Below are positions 46,383 through 55,506 of a stretch of 64,000 nucleotides of DNA, piece after piece. The position numbers were made by a program, and so were the translations under genes. The DNA lies in contig NZ_JAHCST010000005.1 in assembly GCF_018476525.1 (NCBI RefSeq), positions 229,987 to 293,986 of the forward strand, given 5' to 3'. The first letter of the stretch is position 1. Each line of letters starts with the position of its first letter. The DNA comes from Acrocarpospora catenulata (GTDB lineage Bacteria > Actinomycetota > Actinomycetes > Streptosporangiales > Streptosporangiaceae). Under the pieces are notes generated by a model, which was given only the letters and a program-made list of their open reading frames with translations, was not told the origin of the DNA and searched no databases.

Positions 46383-49300
46383 TCAGTGCACGAGTCGGAG
46401 CGAGGCGACCTGGTCGTCGGCCAGCCGGAGGAGGGTGAGGCCCGCGGCGGCCAGCCCGTTGACGGCGGACAGGGTGAGCCGATCGGCGCGCCGCCGGTCG
46501 GCGAACCAGCGGCCGGTGTGACTCCGGCGGTTCAGCAGCTCGGCGGTCAGCTCCCTGGCGGACCGCGCCGTCGCCGGATCGCCGGTCAGGCGGGCGGTGT
46601 GGATCGCGACCTCGGCGTCCACCACGAGCCGTACGCAGGCGCGTCCCGAGGCGGGCGCGCAGTGCCTGGCCACCCGCTCCCGGAGCGCGTCGGGGACCTC
46701 CCCGGTGAGGGTGTGGGCCGTGGCGACCGCGGCGAGCAGCGAGCCAGGCGTGCCGAGACCGAAGCGGTGCGCCAGCAGCGGGGCGAGCGCCGCGCCGGTC
46801 TCCCCGAGCGCGGCGGCGCTGGCGGCCAGCGCCCACACCAGCCCGTCCACGCCGGTGGGCAGCCCGTCGAGGGCGGGCACCCCCGGCGGGTACGGCGGCC
46901 GGGACGCGGCGCCCGAGGCGAGCTCGGCCAGCAGCTCCGCATGGAGCCGCGCGGCGAGCGCGTCGGCCGCGGGAACCGCCACGGGGGAGGCTTCGCGCAG
47001 TTTGTGCAGGGCCAGCAACAGTCCCGCCCGGCCGAGCACGGGCTCGGCCGAGGTCGGCTTGGCCAGCTCGCTCTCCGCCAGCGGCACCAACCCGGCCGCC
47101 CGCTCCACCAGCCGGGGGTCGGCCAGCGCGCCGCCGCAGCGGCTCAGCGCGTAGATGGCGGAGCCGATGCCGACGAAGGCCCCGACGGGGGCCATCGCCC
47201 CGCACATCCTGCGGTAGAAGCCCGACTGGGGGGCCAGCGTCACGAACTCGACCGAGGCGTCCAGCGCCTCCTGCGCGGCCGTCCAGTGGCCGGGGGCGCC
47301 GGTGTTGGCGTACAACTCGGCGAGGAAGACGGCCAGGCCCGCCGTACCGGTCAGCAGGTCACCGTGGAGGGGTTCGATCTGGTCGAGACCGTGCGCGGGG
47401 TAGGAGACCACGCCCATCCAGGCCGACCGGTCCTCGCCGAGCGGCACGGCGGCGGCGAGCACCTCGTCGGCCACCTCGCCCGCGCGGGCGAGCAGCACCT
47501 CGGCCGGCGGCTCCTCCCGCCGGCCAGACAGGTCGTAGGCGTGCAGGCCGATCTCACGTACCGTCCGGGGCCGTCGCCCGGCACTGGGGAACGAGGTGGG
47601 CAGTTCGCCCGCGCCGGTGATGTCGAGGCAGGTCTCCAGGACCGCGAGGTGCTCCGCCAGCGGGAACCCCGCGAGGTCGGCGACCCGGTCCTGGAGGCGC
47701 TGCCAGGCCGTACCCGCGAAGTGCCCGGGGATCTCGACGCCGTCGGGCGTGAACACCGAGTCAGAGTTCGGCCTGGCGGTGAAGAGCGGGACGTCCATCC
47801 GGCGGAACGCGTCCATCTCCTGCTCGATGATCTCCAGGATGTCGGTACGCCCGGGGTCCACCCGGAGCGTCCCCAGGGCGCTGCGGAACACGTGGGCCAG
47901 GCAGATCTCCCTGGCCACGCCGTCGATCAGCGCGCCCGGGCCGACGCTCGTGCGGAGCAGGTCGACGCAGTCCCAGGTGCTGCGCCAGATGTAGCGGACC
48001 GGCGCGTCCCTGAGCAGGGCCAGCGGCCCGCGCGGGTCGGCCAGCAGCTCCTGGTTGCGGGCCAGGCAGTCCTGCATCTGCCGGTAGCCCTCGGCCACCT
48101 CGTCGGCGTAGTGGCGGGGGTCGGCCAGCTCGCCCGCGCCCCACGTGGGCCGGTACGGCGGCGCCTCCCAGCCGAACGGAAACCCCTGGGAGTTCTGCGC
48201 GACCTGTTCCTGGAGCGCGGCCAGGCAGCCGATGTCCTGCGCCTGGACACCGCCCGCGATCACTCGGGGGAAGGTGACGACGGCGGTCTTGGCCACCGTG
48301 TCCTCGACCCTCCCCCACAGGGACTGGATCCGCTCGCCGATGAGGGTCGGCTTGCTGATGCGGGCCTGCAGGACGTTCTCCAGGTCGATGAAGACCGGTG
48401 TGTCGCCCATCGCGACCAGGTTGTCCGCCCACAGGTCGCGGCACTCCAGGAACTGGGCGAGTCTGGCGAACATGCCCAGGCGCGTGTAGTAGCGGCGGAC
48501 GCTGGCCTCGTCGGTCCCCGGCTCGGCGGTGACGTACTCCTCCCAGCCGTAGCCGTCGCGCAGCACGACCTCGCGGGTGTGCAGGGGGAGCGCCAGCCCG
48601 TGGTTGTTGAGCAGGGCGCACACGTCCATCACCCCGGCCACCGAGCGCAGGTCCTTCGGCTTGTAGACCACGCGCTCGCCCGAGGCGAAGGTGAGCAGGG
48701 TGACCACCCTGCCGTGGTTGTGCGGGTCGCCCGAGTCGCCGGAGTACCCGGTGACGGGGCCGGGGGAGGCCCAGCTCCACAGCGTCCTGCGCAGGTCCGG
48801 CAGGTCGGCGCCGAGCCGGTCGAACAGCTCGTGGACCACGCGCCGCCACTGCAGGCACGTCATGCCCATCACGTAGGCGAGCCCCGGCAGCGTCTCCAGC
48901 CGGTCGAGCCAGCCCGACTGGCTGACGTCCAGGCCGGGGCTCTGCAGCCAGGCGGTCACGTCGCCCGCGGTGCCGGCGAGCTGGGCCTCGAACGCGAACC
49001 CCGCGAAGCACACCTGCGTCAGGCGCTCGACGAGCTGGCCCGCGATGTCCTCGCACGCCTCGGCGGTCACCGGCACGCCGCGCACCGTCCCGTCGTTGAT
49101 GTCGACGAGCCGGTTCACCGCCCGCCGGAACGCCACGAACGGGGCGCCGGGTCGCCCGGTCGCCGGGTCGGACGCGGCCGTGGGCGGCTGCGCGAGCAGG
49201 AAGTCCACCAGGGCGTACGCCCAGTCCGGCAGCCTGCGCGGATCGGCCACCCGGACGTCGACGAGCCCGGCGCCCAGGTCACGGCCCGAGCGCCTGCGGT

Positions 49301-49544
49301 GGTGGAGCACCGCCCGCTTCGCGTCCTCGTCGTCGCCCACGGCCGCCCTGAGCCAGCGCTGGGTGCGCTCGGACGCCTGGCGCAGGCCGCGCCCCACGAC
49401 CGGGACGAAGAACTCGCCCGCCACCCGTTCGTGGAAGGGCGCGGCGGCCGCCAGCACGGCTATCAGCCGCTCGTCCCCGCCGGGGACGGCGAGCAGCCCC
49501 TCGCTCTGCGCTTCGGCGTTTCCCTGGTGAACCGGGACCGGCAT
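46383..49544 (-). CDS. LanM-like lanthipeptide synthetase with degenerate cyclase
   Basis: The 1053-residue protein has a LanM dehydratase (about 60-640) and a LanC-like C-terminal domain (about 740-1053). Dehydratase residues seen include G-D-P-H-N-H-G-R (272-279), V-V-Y-K-P-K-D-L (K295) and D-L-W-A-D-N-L then F-I-D-L-E-N (370-390); the usual D-L-H-x-E-N His is Trp372. In the cyclase half the zinc motif is gone: where C-H-G is expected there is V-N-G (about 1028-1030), no W-C-x-G is visible, and an H-G-x-x-G-equivalent reads T-G-V-D-G. It should phosphorylate and eliminate Ser/Thr but may not close thioether rings. GGAGG precedes the ATG, one base after the ABC stop. Confidence 0.88.
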   Translation of the reverse strand: MPVPVHQGNAEAQSEGLLAVPGGDERLIAVLAAAAPFHERVAGEFFVPVVGRGLRQASERTQRWLRAAVGDDEDAKRAVLHHRRRSGRDLGAGLVDVRVADPRRLPDWAYALVDFLLAQPPTAASDPATGRPGAPFVAFRRAVNRLVDINDGTVRGVPVTAEACEDIAGQLVERLTQVCFAGFAFEAQLAGTAGDVTAWLQSPGLDVSQSGWLDRLETLPGLAYVMGMTCLQWRRVVHELFDRLGADLPDLRRTLWSWASPGPVTGYSGDSGDPHNHGRVVTLLTFASGERVVYKPKDLRSVAGVMDVCALLNNHGLALPLHTREVVLRDGYGWEEYVTAEPGTDEASVRRYYTRLGMFARLAQFLECRDLWADNLVAMGDTPVFIDLENVLQARISKPTLIGERIQSLWGRVEDTVAKTAVVTFPRVIAGGVQAQDIGCLAALQEQVAQNSQGFPFGWEAPPYRPTWGAGELADPRHYADEVAEGYRQMQDCLARNQELLADPRGPLALLRDAPVRYIWRSTWDCVDLLRTSVGPGALIDGVAREICLAHVFRSALGTLRVDPGRTDILEIIEQEMDAFRRMDVPLFTARPNSDSVFTPDGVEIPGHFAGTAWQRLQDRVADLAGFPLAEHLAVLETCLDITGAGELPTSFPSAGRRPRTVREIGLHAYDLSGRREEPPAEVLLARAGEVADEVLAAAVPLGEDRSAWMGVVSYPAHGLDQIEPLHGDLLTGTAGLAVFLAELYANTGAPGHWTAAQEALDASVEFVTLAPQSGFYRRMCGAMAPVGAFVGIGSAIYALSRCGGALADPRLVERAAGLVPLAESELAKPTSAEPVLGRAGLLLALHKLREASPVAVPAADALAARLHAELLAELASGAASRPPYPPGVPALDGLPTGVDGLVWALAASAAALGETGAALAPLLAHRFGLGTPGSLLAAVATAHTLTGEVPDALRERVARHCAPASGRACVRLVVDAEVAIHTARLTGDPATARSARELTAELLNRRSHTGRWFADRRRADRLTLSAVNGLAAAGLTLLRLADDQVASLRLVH

Positions 49545-49545
49545 C

Positions 49546-51765
49546 TCAGACCTCCTGTCGGCGGACCATGCGGGCGAAGAGCTGGTTCTGGTCCACCAGC
49601 GCCTCGAAGGAGCCGCTGGCGGCGACCCTGCCCTGGTCGAGTACGTAGATCCGATCCGCCGACCTGATGGTGCTCAGCCGGTGCGCGATCACGATCCTGG
49701 TGATGTCAAGCTCGGCGATCCTCCGGCTGACCAGCGCCTGCGTGAGGTTGTCCAGGGCGCTGGTGGCCTCGTCGAGGATGAGGATCCGGGGCCGCTTCAC
49801 CAGCGCTCTGGCGATGAGCAGCCGCTGGAGCTGGCCTCCGGAGAAGGAGGCGTTGTCCTCGCTGACGACGGTGTGCATGCCCATCGGCATCAGGGCGATG
49901 TCGCCGTCCAGGTCGGCGAGGCGGGCCGCCCGCCAGGCGTCCTCCTCCGTGGCGCCGGGCACGTCCCCGATGATGTTCTCCAGGATCGCGCCCCGGAGCA
50001 CTCTGGCCTGCTGCATCACCACGCCCACCTGGGCGCGGAGCCGGCGCAGGTCGAGGTCGCGCAGATCGCCCCCGTCGTAGAGGATCTGGCCGGTGCGTGG
50101 CGGCTCGAAGCCCAGCAGGAGCCGTACCAGGGTGGACTTGCCCGCGCCCGAGGGGCCGGTGACCGCGACGAACTCGCCCGGCCGGAACACCATCGACACG
50201 TCGTCGAGAATCCGCTTCGTGGTGCCGGGGTAGGCGAAGGAGACGCCGCTGAGCCGTACCAGTCCGGTCAGCTCGCCCGGGTCCTTCGCCCCCGGCGGCG
50301 TCTCGGGCGCCCGTTCCAGCAGCGGCCGCAGGCGCGCGAACCGGGGCAGCAGGGCGAAGGCCGCCTCCACCGCCCGGTTCATCTGGCCGAGCGCGAGCAC
50401 GAACTGGCCCAGCGCCACGGCGGCGATCACGAAGGAGACCGCGGGCACGCCCAGGGCCAGTCCGGTCACCGCGAGGAGGAGCAGCAGCGTCGGCTGTGCC
50501 GCGGCGCCGATCGCCGCCGACACCGCCTGCTCGCGCCGCGCGGCGGCGGCGGCGCGCTGCTGCGTGGCGAACAGCCGCGCCCAGAGCCCGAAGACCTGCG
50601 CCTCCCGGCCCGAGACGTGGATTTTGTCGATCGCGGTGAGGCAGGAGTACAGCAGCGAGTAGACCTTCCCGTACTGCTCGTGGGTGACCAGCTCGTGCCG
50701 CTGCTGGCGGGCCGCGCGCACGGCCAGTACGGCCAGCAGCGCCACCACCCCGCCCAGCGCGGCCAGCGCGAGACGCCAGTCCACGGCCACCAGGACCAGC
50801 AGGCCGAGCAGGGAGAACACGCCACCCAGGAGCGAGTTGACCGCGGCCTCCCCGAGCGACTTGCGCATGTCGGAGACGGCGTTGGCCCGCTGGACCAGCT
50901 CCCCGGTGCTGTACTGGGCGAAGAACGGCAGGTCGAGCGAGACGAGATGGCTCCAGACAGCGGGTTCGAGCCGCTCCTGCAGGCGGCCCTGCACCCGGAC
51001 GAGCACCGAGTTCCGTACCGCGAGGAGCATGGCGCTCGCGCACACCGCGCCCGCGATGACCACGGCGATCCAGACCATCCCCGGCCGGTCGGCGGGGTTT
51101 CCCGCGGCGCTCAGCAGGGCGAAGGTGAACAGGGGGACGCCGAGCGCGAGCAGCGCGGCGCCACCCCCGGCCGCCAGCAGCCAGGCCAGCTCCCTGCCCG
51201 CGCCGCGCAGGCCGAACCTGAGCAGGGCGAGCGGCGAGGTGATGCCTTCGCCGAGCGGCGGGTAGACCTGCCAGGCGTCCGGGGCGAGGGTGGCGGCCAC
51301 GTCCTCGGTCACCCGGCGCACGTCCGCGGCCGGGTCGGCGATCCGGTAGCCGCCCCGGTGCGGGAGGAGCGCCACGGGCCGCTCGCCCTCCCGGGTGAAG
51401 CCGACCAGGGGGACGGTGGCCTTCCGCCACCACCGCTCCTCCAGGCGTACGCGCCGGTACCTGACCCTGGCGGCGTCCAGCGCCGCGCCGAGTGGGTCGC
51501 CCGGCGCGGGCCCGATGTCCCGCGCGGTGAAACCGCAGTGGTCGCCGAGCGCCTTGACGACCTCCACGGCGTGGTCGGCGCCCGTACGGGGCGTGTCGGG
51601 CGAGGGCCGCGCGCCCGCGGCGGCCGCGAGGTCGGCGAAGGACCGGCTCAGCGTCTCGCCCGTGGCCGCCACCCTGGCCGCGCGCCAGTCGTCCCGGCCG
51701 GCCTCCGCCACATCGCCCGGCAGGAGCGCCAGCGTCCCGTTCTCGTTGACCGTGGGTCCGTTCAT
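49546..51765 (-). CDS. NHLM-type ABC exporter, ATP-binding/permease
   Basis: The 739-residue protein has a long non-transmembrane N-terminus of about 230 residues typical of the second NHLM transporter, then an ABC-membrane region (about 240-470) and a nucleotide-binding domain (Walker A G-P-S-G-A-G-K-S-T, signature F-S-G-G-Q-L-Q-R, Walker B I-L-I-L-D-E-A-T). These pairs travel with NHLP-leader precursors. Its ATG overlaps the stop of the peptidase-bearing transporter (ATGA). It has no C39 peptidase and probably pairs with that protein. Confidence 0.88.
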   Translation of the reverse strand: MNGPTVNENGTLALLPGDVAEAGRDDWRAARVAATGETLSRSFADLAAAAGARPSPDTPRTGADHAVEVVKALGDHCGFTARDIGPAPGDPLGAALDAARVRYRRVRLEERWWRKATVPLVGFTREGERPVALLPHRGGYRIADPAADVRRVTEDVAATLAPDAWQVYPPLGEGITSPLALLRFGLRGAGRELAWLLAAGGGAALLALGVPLFTFALLSAAGNPADRPGMVWIAVVIAGAVCASAMLLAVRNSVLVRVQGRLQERLEPAVWSHLVSLDLPFFAQYSTGELVQRANAVSDMRKSLGEAAVNSLLGGVFSLLGLLVLVAVDWRLALAALGGVVALLAVLAVRAARQQRHELVTHEQYGKVYSLLYSCLTAIDKIHVSGREAQVFGLWARLFATQQRAAAAARREQAVSAAIGAAAQPTLLLLLAVTGLALGVPAVSFVIAAVALGQFVLALGQMNRAVEAAFALLPRFARLRPLLERAPETPPGAKDPGELTGLVRLSGVSFAYPGTTKRILDDVSMVFRPGEFVAVTGPSGAGKSTLVRLLLGFEPPRTGQILYDGGDLRDLDLRRLRAQVGVVMQQARVLRGAILENIIGDVPGATEEDAWRAARLADLDGDIALMPMGMHTVVSEDNASFSGGQLQRLLIARALVKRPRILILDEATSALDNLTQALVSRRIAELDITRIVIAHRLSTIRSADRIYVLDQGRVAASGSFEALVDQNQLFARMVRRQEV

Positions 51766-53951
51766 GAGGCTTCCTCGACGAGCGCGCGGTAGGGACCGGG
51801 GGCGGTGATGAGTTCGGTGTGCGTGCCGCGCTGGACGACCTCGCCCCGGTCGAGCACGAGGATCAGGTCGCTGTCCCGTACGGTGCTGAGCCGGTGCGCG
51901 ATCACCACGCAGGTGCAGCCTCTGGCCTTCAGGTTCGCGTCCACCAGCGCCTCGGTCTCGGCGTCCAGCGCGCTGGTGGCCTCGTCGAGCACGAGGACCG
52001 AGGGGGAGAGCGCGAGCGCTCTGGCGATCTCCAGGCGCTGCCGTTCGCCGCCGGACAGGTTGCGGCCCCGTTCCTGGATCCAGCCGCCGGAGAGCCCGCC
52101 CCTGCGGTCGACGACCTCGGCCAGCGAGGCGTCGGCGAGTGCCCCGCGCAGCCGGTGCGGCGGGACCGTCGGATCCCAGAGCGTGAGATTGTCGGCCACC
52201 GTGCCCTCGAACACCTGGAGGTTCTGCTCGACGTAGCCCACCGAGGTGGTGAGCGTCTCCCTGGGCGTCTGCTCCCTGGGGACGCCGTCGAGCAGGATCC
52301 GCCCCGACCACGGCCGGACCGCGCCGGTGAGCAGGCGGGCGACCGTGGACTTGCCGCTGCCCGTACGGCCGACGATGGCGACCCGCCGGCCGGGCTCGAC
52401 GCGGAACGACAGCCCCTTGACGACCGGCCCGTGCTGGCGGTCGTAGCCGAAGGTGACCTCGTCGAACTCCACCGTGCCGCGCAGGCCGCCGGCCCGCTCG
52501 GGCGCCTCGGGCAGCGTCGCGTACTGCGGGTCGGGCTCGGCGGTGAGCGCGTCGTCGAGCATGCTGGTCTGCGCGACCACGATCTGCGCCTCGGCGCCGA
52601 GCCCGACCAGCGAGCTCACCGGCACGAGGAAGGCGCCGACCAGGAGCTGGGCGGCGATGACCGTCTCCATGGTGACCTCGCCGCGGGCCATCAGCACCGC
52701 CCCGGTGATCACTATCGCGGCCCCGGCGAGCGAGCCGAGGGCGGCGGGCACCACCAGCAGCGCCTGCGTCACCCGGATGAGGTCCTGGGTGGCCGACAGG
52801 GTACGCGCCGACAGGCCCGCCCACTTGGCGAAGAACCAGCCCTCGGCGCCGTCCGCCTTCAGCGACTCGGCCATCGAGATCCCGTTGAAGGCCATGCTGT
52901 CCCTGCGGTGCTCGTCGAAGATCAGCCGCTGCTGGTGCGGGGCGCTGCGGCGGCTGACCGCGCGCATCGCCACCAGGTTGACCGCCGCCAGCACCGCGGC
53001 GACCGCGGCGAAGGCCGGGTGGAAGAAGAACAGGATCGAGGAGTGCACCAGCATGGCCAGGACCGCCGCGACGGCCGCGGCGACCCGGTCCGACAGGAGC
53101 AGGGCCAGTCCCGCGCCGAAGGAGGTCCTGGTCACCAGGCCGCCCGTCATCCGCCGGTGGAAGTAGTCGCCCGGCAACCTGAGCATCCGCCACAGGTAGC
53201 GGCCAGACAGGTCGGCCGCCATCGCCGTCTGCACGGCGCCGAGCAGCCGCTGCTGCGCCCAGACCCCGGCCAGGGTGAAGGCGGCGCAGCCGAGCAGTCC
53301 GAGCAGCACGGGCGCGGACCAGGTGGGATCTCCCGCGACCAGCACCCTGCCCAGGAGCAGCCGGGTGAGCAGCGAGGTGGCCGCCGCGGGGAGGGCGAGC
53401 GCGAAGGCCATGACGGCGATGGCGAGCAGCGCGGACAGGTACGGACGCACCTTCGCCAGCGCCGAACGGGCCAGGGGGAAGCGTGCCCCGCCCGGCGTGA
53501 AGCCCTCGCCCGGGCGCGGCACCAGCACGATCCCGCTGAACCGCTTCCGGAACTCCGCCCGGCTCAGCCGGATCCTGCCCACGGCGGGGTCGTTCACGTA
53601 CGCCCACCGCCTGCGCATGCCCTCCAGCACCACGTAGTGCCGGTGATCGACGAAGATCATCGATGGGACGGGGTAGGTCTCCAGCTCATCGGCCGCCACC
53701 CGCCAGCCGCTGATGTCGAAGCCGTACTCCTGCGCCGCCGCCTTCAGCCCCGCTCCGGTCAGCCCGTCCCTGCCGACCCCGCACCGCTCCCTGATCTCGT
53801 GCAGGGGTACGCGCAGGCCGTGGTAGGAGAAGATCATGCTGAGGCAGGCGGGTCCGCAGTCGGCGTCCTCCATCTGCGGGCGGCGCTCGGTGCGTACGGG
53901 GCGTGGCCTTTTCGCCGTCTTATCCACGGTTGCCCCCGGGGAAGAGCGCAT
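51762..53951 (-). CDS. NHLM-type peptidase-containing ABC exporter (C39)
   Basis: The 729-residue protein begins with a C39 peptidase (M-E-D-A-D-C-G-P-A-C, catalytic Cys32; D-H-R-H-Y-V-V-L with the His; N-D-P with the Asp). It continues with about six membrane segments (about 160-430) and an ABC domain (G-R-T-G-S-G-K-S-T, L-S-G-G-E-R-Q-R, V-L-V-L-D-E-A-T). C39 peptidases cleave leaders at double-Gly-type sites, which fits the A-A-G, S-G-G and S-A-G-G leader ends of the four precursors. It is coupled to HlyD upstream and to the second ABC gene downstream. Confidence 0.92.
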   Translation of the reverse strand: MRSSPGATVDKTAKRPRPVRTERRPQMEDADCGPACLSMIFSYHGLRVPLHEIRERCGVGRDGLTGAGLKAAAQEYGFDISGWRVAADELETYPVPSMIFVDHRHYVVLEGMRRRWAYVNDPAVGRIRLSRAEFRKRFSGIVLVPRPGEGFTPGGARFPLARSALAKVRPYLSALLAIAVMAFALALPAAATSLLTRLLLGRVLVAGDPTWSAPVLLGLLGCAAFTLAGVWAQQRLLGAVQTAMAADLSGRYLWRMLRLPGDYFHRRMTGGLVTRTSFGAGLALLLSDRVAAAVAAVLAMLVHSSILFFFHPAFAAVAAVLAAVNLVAMRAVSRRSAPHQQRLIFDEHRRDSMAFNGISMAESLKADGAEGWFFAKWAGLSARTLSATQDLIRVTQALLVVPAALGSLAGAAIVITGAVLMARGEVTMETVIAAQLLVGAFLVPVSSLVGLGAEAQIVVAQTSMLDDALTAEPDPQYATLPEAPERAGGLRGTVEFDEVTFGYDRQHGPVVKGLSFRVEPGRRVAIVGRTGSGKSTVARLLTGAVRPWSGRILLDGVPREQTPRETLTTSVGYVEQNLQVFEGTVADNLTLWDPTVPPHRLRGALADASLAEVVDRRGGLSGGWIQERGRNLSGGERQRLEIARALALSPSVLVLDEATSALDAETEALVDANLKARGCTCVVIAHRLSTVRDSDLILVLDRGEVVQRGTHTELITAPGPYRALVEEAS

Positions 53952-54657
53952 CCACGGGCCGGACGACCGCGACGGTGATCTCCGCCGACACCGGGGTGAG
54001 CGTGGCGCCGGGCCAGGCCGGGCGGTCGAGGTCGACGGTCACCAGGTACCGGCCGTCCGCCCGCAGCGCCTCGCCGAACAGTGGGCGGAGCAACTCGCCT
54101 GAGGCGGGGTAGGGATCGACGTCGCGCACCCGTCCCTGCCCCGTGCCGCCCGTGCCGCCGACCGTGACGGGCTGTCCGGCGGTGAGCGCGCCGACCCGGT
54201 CCTGGCCGACCAGGAGCAGCGCCCGCAGTGGTCCGGTGACCGGATCGACGACCGCGACGGTGCCGCCCACGGCGACGGTGGCGCCGGGGGCGGCGGTACG
54301 GAGCACCCGGCCGCGCGCCGCCGCCGTCACCACCCGCCTGTTCCCCCGCTCGTCGGAGAGCACGGCCAGCGGGGTCCCCGGGGTCACCTCCTGCCCCGCG
54401 CGGACCAGAACCTCGGCCAGGCTGCCGGACACGGGGGCGGCCACCCGCACCGGCCCGCTCCCCGCCACCAGCACGCCCGTGGCCAGGACCACGTCGCGGA
54501 CCTGCCCCAGCAACGCCCAGCTCGCCCCGCAGGCCGCGACCAGGAGAAGGGCGAGCGCGGCGAGCCAGGCCTTGGTCCGCACCGTGGCGACGAGCTGGTC
54601 GATCCGCTCGCCGCCCGGCGTCTCGACCGCGGGCATGGTCATTGCGGGCATGGTCAT
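53920..54657 (-). CDS. NHLM-type HlyD/membrane-fusion secretion protein
   Basis: The 245-residue protein has one N-terminal membrane segment (about 31-52), then a lipoyl-like hairpin pair (V-R-V-A-A-P-V-S-G-S-L-A-E-V-L-V-R-A-G and A-A-R-G-R-V-L-R-T-A-A-P-G) and a beta-rich C-terminus. This is the short HlyD-type adaptor that accompanies NHLM exporters. The ATG at 54657 overlaps the precursor B stop (ATGA). Its 3' end overlaps the next transporter by 32 bases. Confidence 0.85.
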   Translation of the reverse strand: MTMPAMTMPAVETPGGERIDQLVATVRTKAWLAALALLLVAACGASWALLGQVRDVVLATGVLVAGSGPVRVAAPVSGSLAEVLVRAGQEVTPGTPLAVLSDERGNRRVVTAAARGRVLRTAAPGATVAVGGTVAVVDPVTGPLRALLLVGQDRVGALTAGQPVTVGGTGGTGQGRVRDVDPYPASGELLRPLFGEALRADGRYLVTVDLDRPAWPGATLTPVSAEITVAVVRPVDALFPGGNRG

Positions 54658-54950
54658 TGGGGGGCCTTCGTCTGCGGCGTCTCCATCAGGCAGAAGCACA
54701 GGCTGAGCATGCAGGGCGGCGGCGGAAGCTCGCCCCCGGAGAGCGTTTCGACGACCAGTTCGGCGCTGGGCTCCGGGGGCAGCGCCGGCGCGCGGACCCC
54801 GTCGGCGAGGGGGATGTCGTACTCGGCCAGGACCGCGGCGGGCTCGCGCTCGTAGCGGAGCCTGAGCCCGGCGTCGGACCACGCCCGCGCGGTGAGCTCG
54901 CCGAATCCTCTGCGCTGGGCGGTGTCCCAGCCGATCGTGTGCACAGTCAT
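54654..54950 (-). CDS. RiPP precursor B with NHLP-like leader
   Basis: The 98-residue protein has a leader of about 73 residues: A-R-A-W-S-D-A-G-L-R at 21-30, R-Y-E-R-E-P-A-A-V-L-A-E-Y, L-P-P-E-P, ending E-T-L-S-G-G at 69-73. The core is E-L-P-P-P-P-C-M-L-S-L-C-F-C-L-M-E-T, then P-Q-T-K-A-P-Q, with three Cys in C-x4-C-x-C. The start has GGGAGG at a good distance. A 14-bp hairpin with the conserved AGTCCAGAT-type loop lies 40 bases upstream. Its stop overlaps the HlyD gene. The leader is the same type as in precursor C, next to it. Confidence 0.82.
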   Translation of the reverse strand: MTVHTIGWDTAQRRGFGELTARAWSDAGLRLRYEREPAAVLAEYDIPLADGVRAPALPPEPSAELVVETLSGGELPPPPCMLSLCFCLMETPQTKAPQ

Positions 54951-54989
54951 CACGGGCCTCCCGCGGCGTGTTGTGAGATGCTGCATCGA

Positions 54990-55024
54990 CGGGGTGGTGG
55001 GCATCTGGACTGCCCACCACCCCG
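54990..55024 (-). promoter_or_regulatory. Strong hairpin between precursors C and B
   Basis: A perfect 14-bp stem with a 7-nt loop lies 20 bases after the precursor C stop and 40 bases before the precursor B start. Read on the minus strand, stem and loop contain GCAGTCCAGATGCCC, which recurs in the hairpin before precursor D. It may be a partial terminator or RNA processing element setting a high precursor-C to downstream-gene ratio. Confidence 0.75.
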
Positions 55025-55044
55025 CTCGGAAGTGCTGGGAACTC

Positions 55045-55341
55045 TCAGGTGGTCTGGCCGGAGAAACATCCGGTGGGGCAGCTCACGGTGCCGATCGTGC
55101 CGAGGGCGCCGCCCGCCGAGGACTCCAGGCTCTCCAGGTCGATGGCCTGGTCGGAGCCGGCGGGCAGGTCAGGCAGGTCGGGCAGGGGGAGCTCGCCCGG
55201 CCAGTCGACGCCCGCGTCCGCGAGCGTGGCGCGCGGGTCTCGCGCGTAGTCCCGCCTGATCGACTCATCTGACCAGGCGCGGGCGAAGAACCGGGCGAGC
55301 TGGGTGCGTAGTTCGGGGGACAGCGTCGAGTCTTCCGGCAT
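55045..55341 (-). CDS. RiPP precursor C with NHLP-like leader
   Basis: The 98-residue protein has a leader (F-F-A-R-A-W-S-D-E at 18-26, R-D-P-R-A-T-L-A-D-A-G, L-P-D-L-P, ending E-S-S-A-G-G at 73-78). The core is ALGTIGTVSCPTGCFSGQTT, with two Cys and seven Ser/Thr. GAGG precedes the ATG. It is the first precursor of the main operon, with the 30-nt bipartite element about 115 bases upstream and nested stems (CTCCGGG/CCCGGAG around CGGAC/GTCCG, about 55361-55399) in its leader. Confidence 0.85.
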   Translation of the reverse strand: MPEDSTLSPELRTQLARFFARAWSDESIRRDYARDPRATLADAGVDWPGELPLPDLPDLPAGSDQAIDLESLESSAGGALGTIGTVSCPTGCFSGQTT

Positions 55342-55455
55342 GATGTCACCTCGTTGGGAGGCTCCGGGTCGGACACCTGTGGGTCCGCTCTCCCCGGAGG
55401 TCGGGAGGGGGACCGCCTGTGACCTCCAGTTTTGTCACCGGCGTCGACGCGAGCC

Positions 55456-55485
55456 AGAACCAACTAACACGGACATATCGTGATA
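55456..55485 (-). promoter_or_regulatory. Conserved 30-nt element upstream of precursor C
   Basis: AGAACCAACTAACAC-N8-CGTGATA matches the element at 56818-56847 (AGAAACAACTAACAC-N8-CGTGATA) in 21 of 22 fixed positions with the same 8-nt spacer of unrelated sequence. It lies 115-144 bases upstream of the precursor C start, against 123-152 for precursor D. A promoter or response-regulator site is inferred. Confidence 0.7.
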
Positions 55486-55506
55486 TTCATCATGTCCGGC
55501 GGTGGA

